From: Pseudomonadota bacterium
GTDB taxonomy: Bacteria > Pseudomonadota > Gammaproteobacteria > Xanthomonadales > Rhodanobacteraceae
Direction: 5' to 3'
Length of the DNA stretch: 20,512 bases
Assembly: GCA_021787175.1 (NCBI GenBank)
Contig: JAJYMF010000279.1
Location: 1-20,512 of the forward strand
The translations under genes were made by a program, and so were the position numbers. This document shows, one piece after another, positions 1-8,269 of this stretch (position 1 is the first letter of the stretch; every line of letters starts with the position of its first letter). The notes beneath the pieces are model-generated. The model made no database searches and was not told the origin of the DNA. It worked only from the letters and a program-made list of their open reading frames with translations.

Positions 1-1353
1 GATGCTCAGCCATTCGGGATAGCGCTCGCCGTCGCGGCGCAGGCTCCAGACTTCGCCGCGCCAGTGGCCGTTGCGGCTCACCGCGTCCCACAGGTCCGCC
101 GGCAGCGGCCGGCCGTCCTCCAGACAGCGCGAGGCAGTGAAATCGAGGCCGACCGCTTCGCCGCTGCTGTAGCCGGTGATGCTGCGGCAGGCGGCGTTGA
201 TCGCCAGCACGCGATGCGCGCTGTCGGCGATGATCACGCCTTCGGCGATCGTGCCCAGGGCTTCGGCTGCGGTGCGGCGCTCCTGCTCCATGCGCAGGCG
301 CTCGCTGAGATCGTGGATCACCGCCATGCGCACGGCATTGTCGGTCAGCGTGGCGCCGCTGCTGTGCACCTCCACCGGCACCGCATTGCCGTGCGCGTCC
401 AGCATGATCCGCTCGGCGTCGTTTGCCGGACCATCCGGCAGCGCGGCCTGCGTGCTGGCGGCGGTAGGCAGCGCGAACAGCCCCGCGAAATCGCGGCCCA
501 GCAGGCGATCCTGCGGGAAGCCGGTCAGCGCAATTGCCGCGCGGTTGGCCTCGACGATGCGCCCGCTGCGCTCGTCCACCACCACGATGGCGTCTTCGGC
601 GCCCTCGAGCAGGGTGCGGTAGCGCTCGTCGGAGCTGCGGATGCCGGCCAGGGTGCGGTGCGCGAAGTACAGCCAGATCAGCACCACCAGGCCGGACGCG
701 GCGATCACGGTCCAGAACAGGATGCTGGCCAGCCACGCCGCGCCCAGCGCGATGCTGCGCGAGAAGACGTTGGTCAGCGGACTGACGGTGTCGTTGATGG
801 CGAGGATGCGCTGCGCTTCATGGTCGAGCACGGCACGCGAGGGTTGCGGCTGGGCGTATTCGCGCTGCAGGCGCGCGGCGATGGTGCCGAGTTCGTCCAG
901 ATAGGGATCGGTTGCGCGCCAGCTCTGCAGGGCGTCGCGGATAAAGAGCGCGTCCGGAAAATAGTGAATGATGAACATCGTTCCCGAAATGGCGGGCTTG
1001 AGGAAATCGCCTTCGGCAAAGGCACTCCTCGCAAGCGCGTAATCGGGGTTGGCAGCCAGCAGGGTATCGCGGGCTTCGCGATCCATGGTGACAATCACCA
1101 TGCGGTGATGGAACTGCGTCAGTGCGGACGGATCACCGCTGACAGCATAGGCATACAGATCCAGCGTCGCCTGTTTCTGCGTCTTGGACCAGATGCTTTC
1201 GGCATTGAGGATGCCGGCGACGGCGACCTGCAGCTGCAGCGCCAGCCAGGTCAGCAGCAGCACGAACCCCACGATGGCGGTGAGGCCGTAGACGAGTGGC
1301 CGCAGACGCTTCGCGAGATCCGAAGACAGCAAGTTACTGCGCATCTCTCGCAC
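1..1353 (-). CDS. Membrane-anchored PAS-domain sensor protein, C-terminus cut off by window edge
   Basis: The frame is open on the minus strand from about 1353 to the left edge, giving 451 codons with no stop. The visible part has an N-terminal transmembrane helix (about residues 18-42), a periplasmic sensor region of about 155 residues, a second helix (about 203-230), a first PAS domain (about 243-358, with the typical 'DERYRTLLEGAEDAIVVVD' opening) and a second PAS domain (about 368 to the edge). The output domain lies outside the window. Membrane PAS-PAS proteins of this layout often continue into GGDEF/EAL or histidine kinase domains, but which one cannot be seen. I chose GTG 1353 because CAGGAG sits 8 nt upstream; the in-frame ATG at 1344 has no well-spaced Shine-Dalgarno. 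It lies downstream of the UndA-like gene on the same strand, separated by a strong hairpin, so it is probably transcribed separately. Confidence 0.85.
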   Translation of the reverse strand, partial: MREMRSNLLSSDLAKRLRPLVYGLTAIVGFVLLLTWLALQLQVAVAGILNAESIWSKTQKQATLDLYAYAVSGDPSALTQFHHRMVIVTMDREARDTLLAANPDYALARSAFAEGDFLKPAISGTMFIIHYFPDALFIRDALQSWRATDPYLDELGTIAARLQREYAQPQPSRAVLDHEAQRILAINDTVSPLTNVFSRSIALGAAWLASILFWTVIAASGLVVLIWLYFAHRTLAGIRSSDERYRTLLEGAEDAIVVVDERSGRIVEANRAAIALTGFPQDRLLGRDFAGLFALPTAASTQAALPDGPANDAERIMLDAHGNAVPVEVHSSGATLTDNAVRMAVIHDLSERLRMEQERRTAAEALGTIAEGVIIADSAHRVLAINAACRSITGYSSGEAVGLDFTASRCLEDGRPLPADLWDAVSRNGHWRGEVWSLRRDGERYPEWLSI

Positions 1354-1377
1354 GGCTGCGGCTCCTGAATGAGGGTT

Positions 1378-1406
1378 CGGCGGCGGGGTGGATCTTCCCG
1401 CCGCCG
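1378..1406 (-). terminator. GC-rich hairpin, probable terminator of the UndA-like gene
   Basis: CGGCGGCGGG (1378-1387) and CCCGCCGCCG (1397-1406) are perfect 10-bp inverted arms with a 9-nt loop. The hairpin starts about 22 nt after the stop of the minus-strand UndA-like gene and ends just upstream of the ribosome-binding site of the next gene. There is no T-tract on either side, so intrinsic termination is uncertain; it could instead be a transcript-stabilising 3' hairpin. Confidence 0.4.
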
Positions 1407-1428
1407 GAAGCCGGTGCTGCGCGGAACT

Positions 1429-2205
1429 TCAGGCCGCTACAGAAACCGGCTTGTGCTCGACGCCCGCTTTCGCATAGCAGTGGTCCAGGCTGGCGCGCAT
1501 GTATGTATAGGATTTGATAACGCACTGGCGGAGGTGCTCAACCTCTGTCGGCGCCGGATCATTTCCCTTGAGTGTGCAGACAATGTCAAGCGCTTCCCAA
1601 GGATGGGAATCGTCGTAGTCGGCGTGCAGGGTGAGCCAGCGCATGGCCTTGGCGCGCACGCGGGCATCGAAACCGTAGGCGTAGAGGTCGTCCTGGGTGA
1701 CCAGGACCGCTCCTTCCCCGGTGGTGCCTTCAACCGCGAAATTGGTCGCGATGATGCCAGCAGCCAGGGTGTCGTTGTGACAGACCTGCCAGCACCAGTG
1801 GCTCAGCAGCTGCGTTTCCGGTGCAACCGCCCCGCGCATCACCTCGGCGCGCGGCACGCCTGCCCCCTCGGCCCAATCCAGCCAATAGTCGGCGTGGTTC
1901 TGCTCGATGCGGATGTTGCGCACCAGCCAGCGCCGGGCCACGTTATCGCCGCGACTGCGGCCATAGCGGGTTTTCAGCAGGCTCATCGCCATGTATTGCG
2001 GGAACTGTTCGATCACCGGCCAGATACCCGCCATGAAATTGCGCATGGAAGCAGGGTCGAGGCGGCCTTCGCGCATGTCCGGCCAGATCGGGTGGTCAAG
2101 CACTTCGCGCTTGACCGCTTCGGTGGATTGCAGCAAATCCTGCGCCCACTGCGGGTAGCTGGCGGGATCTTTCAAGGCTCCGGTACGGACGAAATCACGA
2201 CTCAT
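1429..2205 (-). CDS. undA: UndA-like medium-chain fatty-acid decarboxylase (heme-oxygenase-like diiron oxidase), 1-undecene forming
   Basis: The product is 258 residues, cytosolic, with no signal peptide. It belongs to the TenA/PqqC heme-oxygenase-like fold, and its sequence resembles Pseudomonas UndA as I recall it (about 260 residues). Shared blocks include 'WPVIEQFPQYM' (62-72), 'RNIRIEQNHADYW' (96-108), 'SHWCW' (135-139) and 'HADYDDSHPWEAL' (194-206). The expected metal ligands are all present: E66, E101, H104, E159, H194, D198 and H201. In Pseudomonas UndA uses iron and O2 to turn lauric acid into the volatile 1-undecene; substrate here is inferred from similarity. ATG 2205 is chosen because GGAG lies about 9 nt upstream and the N-terminus then aligns with UndA; an upstream in-frame ATG at 2247 lies within the palindromic site. 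It is downstream of typA (165-nt gap) and may have its own promoter near the palindrome at 2242-2263. The alternative is another member of the family with a different substrate, such as the CADD-like group. Confidence 0.8.
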   Translation of the reverse strand: MSRDFVRTGALKDPASYPQWAQDLLQSTEAVKREVLDHPIWPDMREGRLDPASMRNFMAGIWPVIEQFPQYMAMSLLKTRYGRSRGDNVARRWLVRNIRIEQNHADYWLDWAEGAGVPRAEVMRGAVAPETQLLSHWCWQVCHNDTLAAGIIATNFAVEGTTGEGAVLVTQDDLYAYGFDARVRAKAMRWLTLHADYDDSHPWEALDIVCTLKGNDPAPTEVEHLRQCVIKSYTYMRASLDHCYAKAGVEHKPVSVAA

Positions 2206-2241
2206 GGGTGGTGTCTCCAGGGGTGGCCCGGAGTCGTGATA

Positions 2242-2263
2242 ACACAATCGTGAACGATTGTGT
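2242..2263. promoter_or_regulatory. 22-bp perfect palindrome upstream of the UndA-like gene, operator candidate
   Basis: ACACAATCGT, two central bases, then ACGATTGTGT form a perfect inverted repeat with 10-bp arms. It lies 37-58 nt upstream of the ATG at 2205 and 108-129 nt after the typA stop. Its A/T content is higher than its surroundings, and a 2-nt centre is too tight for an RNA loop without losing pairs. Both points favour a dimeric repressor or activator site over a terminator. No regulator gene for it is visible nearby. Confidence 0.5.
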
Positions 2264-2329
2264 CGCTACGGAGCGTGCGCTTATGCAAGGCGTAATACGG
2301 CCCGCCGCGCGCGCCGTCGAGGGTGCGCA

Positions 2330-2350
2330 CGGCACGACCGGCCCGTGCCG
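2330..2350 (-). terminator. Hairpin downstream of typA, possible terminator
   Basis: CGGCACG (2330-2336) and CGTGCCG (2344-2350) are perfect 7-bp arms around a 7-nt loop, beginning about 20 nt after the typA stop codon. No U-tract follows on the minus strand, so this is a weak call. Confidence 0.35.
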
Positions 2351-2370
2351 GCTTGATGGGAGGATGATCC

Positions 2371-4191
<1,821 letters not shown>

Positions 4192-4198
4192 GCGGCGT

Positions 4199-4220
4199 CG
4201 CCCGGCTTTGCATCCGGGCG
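4199..4220 (-). promoter_or_regulatory. typA: Hairpin in the typA 5' untranslated region
   Basis: CGCCCGG (4199-4205) and CCGGGCG (4214-4220) are perfect 7-bp arms with an 8-nt loop, ending 7 nt before the typA ATG. It would cover the place where a Shine-Dalgarno normally sits, and none is visible outside it. It could modulate translation initiation, perhaps with temperature since bipA is cold-induced in other species; that role is inference only. Confidence 0.4.
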
Positions 4221-4243
4221 CCTGACAATGGAGTGGACTGCCG

Positions 4244-4274
4244 AGTATAGCGGGGCGCAGCGCCCGGCGGCCAA
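4244..4274 (-). promoter_or_regulatory. typA: Putative sigma-70 promoter of typA
   Basis: On the minus strand TATACT (4244-4249) is a 5/6 match to the -10 consensus. TTGGCC (4269-4274) is a possible -35 box with a slightly long 19-bp spacer. The predicted start of transcription, near 4237, gives a leader of about 46 nt containing the hairpin at 4199-4220. Confidence 0.55.
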
Positions 4275-4338
4275 GTCCTCGCTGAACGAGCCTCGCTCGC
4301 GCAGGAGTCGTCTGGGGTGCCTCAGCGGCTGGCGATGC

Positions 4339-5736
4339 TCACACCAGCCCAGTCAGGGAATACACCGCGATCACCACGAATACCGCGGCAGTCTTGATCA
4401 CGGTGATGGCAAAGATATCGCGGTAGGACTGCCGGTGCGTCAGGCCGGTCACCGCCAGCAGGGTAATCACGGCGCCGTTTTGCGGCAGCGTATCCATGCC
4501 GCCGGAAGCCATCGCCGCCACGCGATGCAGCACCTCCATCGGGATGCCGGCGGCTTGTGCGTTGTGCACGAAGGTACCGGCCATCGCAGCCAGCGCGATG
4601 CTCAGGCCACCCGAGGCCGAGCCGGTGATGCCGGCCAATGCAGTTACCGAAACCGCCTCATTCACCAATGGGTTCGGAATCGCCCGCAGTGCATCGGCGA
4701 CGACACGAAAACCCGGCAGTGCAGCGATCACCGCGCCGAACCCATACTCCGAGGCGGTGTTCATCGAGGCCAGCAGCGCGCCGCCGACGGCGGCCCTGCT
4801 GCCATCAGCAAAGCGCTTGAGCACCGGTCGCCACGCGAACGCCAGCACGCAGGCGATACCGGACAGCAGCGCACCCTCGACGGCCCAGATGGCTGCCAGC
4901 TTCGACACCTCCTGCACCACCGGCTTGGCCTGGCCAACCACCGTCGGAACGAAGGACAGCGTCGGGCTGTAGAGTTGCGGGATCAGCACGGTGAGTACGC
5001 CATTGACCACGCCGACCGCCACCAGCGGTAGCACCGCGACCAGGGGATGCACCAGCCGGTCGCCGGCAAAGGGCTCTGGCTCGTTGCGCAAATCGCTGCC
5101 GTAGCCTTCGCCGGCGGAGGCGGCGCGGTGGCGCTGCCAATCCAGGTAGGCCAGTCCCAGGACAAGGATGAATACGGCGCCGATGCTGCCCAGCCACGGC
5201 GCCGCCCAGGTGGTGGTGTGAAAGAACGCGGTCGGGATGATGTTCTGGATCTGCGGAGTGCCAGGCAGCGAATCCATGGTGAAGGTAAACGCACCCAGCG
5301 CGATGGCGCCCGGGATCAGCCGCTTGGGGATCGCCGCCTGACGAAACAGCTCGGCGGCGAACGGATACACCGCGAACACCACCACGAACAGCGACACGCC
5401 GCCGTAGGTCAGCAGCGCGCAGACCAGCACGATCGCCAGGATGGCGCGCTCGCGGCCGACCGCGCCGATGGTGGCGGAGACGATCGCGCGGGAAAATCCG
5501 GACAGTTCAATCAGCTTGCCGAACACCGCGCCCAGCAGGAAAACCGGAAAGTACAACTGCAGGAATCCAACCATGCGGTCCATGAACAGGCCGCTGAACA
5601 TCGGCGCGACCAGCGCGGGATCGGTGAACAGCACCGCGCCCAGGGCGGCGACCGGGGCGAACAGGATCACGCTGTGACCGCGGTAGGCGGCGATCATCAG
5701 GAAGGCGAGTGCGATCAGGACGATCAGCAAGGCCAT
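4339..5736 (-). CDS. GntP-family permease (gluconate / 3-hydroxybutyrate type carrier)
   Basis: The product is 465 residues, an inner-membrane protein with about 12-14 hydrophobic segments. GntP-family signatures are seen at YGGVSLF (111-117), SLPGTPQIQNIIPT (156-169), the NTASEYG segment (about residues 330-336) and a C-terminal 'ASGGMDTLPQNGA' block. A hydrophilic loop separates the two halves at about 204-237. GntP carriers take up gluconate and related hydroxyacids by proton symport, and one branch is annotated as D-beta-hydroxybutyrate permease. The 3-hydroxybutyrate oligomer hydrolase elsewhere in the window makes a short-chain hydroxyacid the favoured substrate here, but that is inference. 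The ATG at 5736 has only a weak upstream GGA/GAG. It is divergent from the TonB-dependent receptor across a 155-nt gap, suggesting shared control. A 147-nt gap separates its end from typA. Confidence 0.88.
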   Translation of the reverse strand: MALLIVLIALAFLMIAAYRGHSVILFAPVAALGAVLFTDPALVAPMFSGLFMDRMVGFLQLYFPVFLLGAVFGKLIELSGFSRAIVSATIGAVGRERAILAIVLVCALLTYGGVSLFVVVFAVYPFAAELFRQAAIPKRLIPGAIALGAFTFTMDSLPGTPQIQNIIPTAFFHTTTWAAPWLGSIGAVFILVLGLAYLDWQRHRAASAGEGYGSDLRNEPEPFAGDRLVHPLVAVLPLVAVGVVNGVLTVLIPQLYSPTLSFVPTVVGQAKPVVQEVSKLAAIWAVEGALLSGIACVLAFAWRPVLKRFADGSRAAVGGALLASMNTASEYGFGAVIAALPGFRVVADALRAIPNPLVNEAVSVTALAGITGSASGGLSIALAAMAGTFVHNAQAAGIPMEVLHRVAAMASGGMDTLPQNGAVITLLAVTGLTHRQSYRDIFAITVIKTAAVFVVIAVYSLTGLV

Positions 5737-5806
5737 GTGCTCGGGTCCGGCAGCAGCGTGATGACGCGGTGCCCGAGTATTCGTAGTCCCCGCGGGTGCA
5801 GACCAC

Positions 5807-5820
5807 TGTACGAAAGTACA
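5807..5820. promoter_or_regulatory. Inverted repeat in the permease/receptor divergent promoter region
   Basis: TGTAC-GAAA-GTACA is a perfect 5-bp inverted repeat with a 4-bp spacer, lying between the divergent permease start (5736) and receptor start (5892). It has the size and position of a dimeric regulator site serving both genes. Promoter boxes around it are not clear, so this remains a candidate. Confidence 0.3.
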
Positions 5821-5891
5821 AGCGTGCGTTGCTTGTGCATGGCCTAGTCTGCCGACGCCGCACCATCGGGGCGCGAGTCGGGGAAACCATC

Positions 5892-8165
5892 ATGAAACAG
5901 TGTCAACTGTCGGTTGCGATCGCCATCGTCCTGGGGTGGGCGATCCCCTCCAGTGCCGTTCACGCTGCCGCGGCGGTCGATCAGGCAGCGGCCCCGGCGC
6001 GGGATGCGCAGTCGACCAAGGTCGCCCCGCCGGGCACTCCGCCCGCCAATACCGTGACCAATCTCGAAACCATCAAGGTCACCGCGCGGCGCTATCAGGA
6101 AACGCTGCAGGACGTGCCGATCGCGGTCACCGCGTTCACCGCGCGTTCGCTGTTCGACCAGAACGTGCAGGATCTCAGCGATCTGCAGGGCAAGGTGCCC
6201 AGCCTGCAGATCTACGCGGCGCGCGGTTCCAACACCACGCTGACGGCCTACATCCGTGGCATCGGGCAGGGCGACCCGACCTGGGGCTTCGATCCCGCGG
6301 TCGGCATCTATCTCGACGATGTCTATCTCGCACGCCCGCAGGGCGCGCTGCTGGACGTGTTCGACGTCGAGCGCATCGAGGTATTGCGCGGCCCGCAGGG
6401 CACCCTGTACGGCAAGAACACCATCGGCGGCGCGATCAAGTACATTTCGCGGCCGCTGCCCCTGCACGAGGAAGGCTCGGTCGATGTGACCTTGGGTACG
6501 CACGGCGAGAAGGACGTCAAGGCGTCCTACGGCAACGCCAGCAAGGATGGGGTCTGGCGCATGCGTGCGGCGGCGGCCACGTTGCACAACGACGGCTACG
6601 GCCATGACCTGATCACCGGTAGCGAGAACAGCAACACGGATACCAACGCCGCGCGTTTGACCGTGGGTTTCTTTCCGAACGCCCGCTTCAACGCCCAGTT
6701 CGAGGTCGATGGCCTGTCCGACCACTCCGACCCGCGCGGCGCCCAGCGCCTGATCGTCAACAAATTCGATCCCGCCAGGACGCCGCCCCTGGCCAATCCG
6801 TTCGACACGCAAAGCGGCATGCCGCCGGTCAATCTGACCAACATGCGGGGTGCCGCGCTGACCCTGCACTACACGCCGGAGGGCAACTGGGAATACAAGT
6901 CGATCACCGCCTACCGCGGCTCGGGCACCAATACCAACATCGACTTCGACACGCTCCCGCAGCAGGTGGCCGACGTCAATGCCACCTACAACGATCACCA
7001 GTTCAGTCAGGAATTCCAGGCGCTGTATGACAACGGCGACAAGCTGCACGGCGTGATGGGTCTGTACTACTTCGACGGTGCCGCCGACGGCAGGATCAAG
7101 AACGTGTTCCTCGGCTATCCGCCCTACACCACGCTGGGCTACGCCACCTATGCCAGCACCGGCGGCAGCATGGATACCCGCAGCGTCGCCGGTTACGCCG
7201 ACTACAGTTATCAGTTCGATCCGCGCTGGAGCCTGGAGCTGGGCGCGCGTTACACCCACGAAACCAAGACCGCGCTGATTCAGAACTATGCCTATCCCAA
7301 CCCCGGGTTCAGCACCCCCTCGGCGACGCTGGCCAATTTCCGCGGCTCGACCTCATCGAACAATCTTTCGCCCAAGGTGACCCTGGGCTACAAGGCCAGC
7401 GAGCAGGTCAACCTCTACGCCACGGTCAGCACGGGCTACCACTCCGGCGGCTACAACATCCGCGCCAACTGCGCGCTGATTCCGGTTTCGTGCCAGCCGA
7501 TCAAGGACGAAAAGGTGCTGGCCTACGAACTGGGCAGCAAGATGTCGTTCTTCGACGGCAAGCTGATGATGAACACCGCGCTGTTCCACACCGTCTACAG
7601 CAACATCCAGCTGTCGGTGTTCACCTCCTATCTGCAGCCCAATGGTCAGCAAGGCTTTTTCGGCAACTTCACCAACGCCGGCAAGGGCCACATCGACGGC
7701 TTCGAAGAGGAGCTCGCCTGGCAGCCGGCGGCGACCTGGACGATCAGCGGCAACCTTGCCTACCTGCATACCAAGTACACCCAGTTTCTCAATGGCGGCG
7801 TCAACATTGCCAGCAGCCAGAAATTCACCAACGCGCCGAAGTGGTCTGGCGGGTTGACGCTGTGGAAGCACTTTCCGCTGGCCGATGACGGCGAACTCGT
7901 GGCGCGGCTCAACGCCAGCTACCAGACCAAGGTCTATCCCGAGACCACGCTCAGCGAACTGATCGCACAGCCGGGATATGGCCTGATCAACGCCGGACTG
8001 ATCTGGCGCACCGGTGGGCCGTGGACTTTCAGCTTGCAGGGCAGCAACCTGGCCAACAAGGCCTATCGCACCACCGGTTACAACATCGGCGTGCTCGGCA
8101 TCATCACCGGTTTCGACGGCCCGCCGCGGATGGTGACCGTCAACGCGCTCTACCGCTTCCAGTAG
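5892..8165 (+). CDS. TonB-dependent outer-membrane receptor
   Basis: The product is 757 residues. A signal peptide (1-25, hydrophobic core about 8-18, cleavage after AVHA) is followed by an Ala/Pro-rich linker and a TonB-box-like ETIKVTA (59-65). Next comes the plug domain (about 70-190; 'DVPIAVTAF', 'IRGIG', 'RIEVLRGPQGTLYGKN'), then a 22-strand-type beta barrel to the C-terminus, which ends in the aromatic 'ALYRFQ'. It imports a substrate across the outer membrane using TonB/ExbBD energy. ATG 5892 is chosen because it gives the signal peptide and has GGGGA about 8 nt upstream; an upstream in-frame ATG at 5796 would add a non-hydrophobic extension. The substrate is unknown. No FecR/sigma pair is present and no N-terminal signalling domain is seen. 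Its divergent partner is the GntP permease, so an organic acid or oligomer is possible, but siderophores cannot be excluded. Confidence 0.93.
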   Translation: MKQCQLSVAIAIVLGWAIPSSAVHAAAAVDQAAAPARDAQSTKVAPPGTPPANTVTNLETIKVTARRYQETLQDVPIAVTAFTARSLFDQNVQDLSDLQGKVPSLQIYAARGSNTTLTAYIRGIGQGDPTWGFDPAVGIYLDDVYLARPQGALLDVFDVERIEVLRGPQGTLYGKNTIGGAIKYISRPLPLHEEGSVDVTLGTHGEKDVKASYGNASKDGVWRMRAAAATLHNDGYGHDLITGSENSNTDTNAARLTVGFFPNARFNAQFEVDGLSDHSDPRGAQRLIVNKFDPARTPPLANPFDTQSGMPPVNLTNMRGAALTLHYTPEGNWEYKSITAYRGSGTNTNIDFDTLPQQVADVNATYNDHQFSQEFQALYDNGDKLHGVMGLYYFDGAADGRIKNVFLGYPPYTTLGYATYASTGGSMDTRSVAGYADYSYQFDPRWSLELGARYTHETKTALIQNYAYPNPGFSTPSATLANFRGSTSSNNLSPKVTLGYKASEQVNLYATVSTGYHSGGYNIRANCALIPVSCQPIKDEKVLAYELGSKMSFFDGKLMMNTALFHTVYSNIQLSVFTSYLQPNGQQGFFGNFTNAGKGHIDGFEEELAWQPAATWTISGNLAYLHTKYTQFLNGGVNIASSQKFTNAPKWSGGLTLWKHFPLADDGELVARLNASYQTKVYPETTLSELIAQPGYGLINAGLIWRTGGPWTFSLQGSNLANKAYRTTGYNIGVLGIITGFDGPPRMVTVNALYRFQ

Positions 8166-8230
8166 GTCGAGCGGGCGACCATGCCCGGCGCGCTCGGCTT
8201 GTCTGATACGCCGCGATCCCGAGTCGCGGC

Positions 8231-8261
8231 TACCATGCGATGACCGCGCCACTCGGGGGAG
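8231..8261 (+). promoter_or_regulatory. Possible -10 box and Shine-Dalgarno that decide the start of the hybrid kinase
   Basis: TACCAT (8231-8236) resembles a -10 box and would start transcription near 8243, after the ATG at 8240. GGGGGAG (8255-8261) is a good Shine-Dalgarno 8 nt before GTG 8270, whereas ATG 8240 has none. A -35 box is not evident. The same CGGCTACCRTG string recurs before the cyclophilin gene. Confidence 0.35.
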
Positions 8262-8269
8262 TCGCCAGC

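Noticed and set aside
64..1368. A plus-strand open frame of 434 codons opposite the PAS sensor.
   Set aside because: The minus strand carries two membrane helices and two PAS domains; the plus frame has no domain.
4287..4299. CGAGC-CTC-GCTCG hairpin after the permease gene, as a terminator.
   Set aside because: Short 5-bp stem without a real T-tract; too weak to call.
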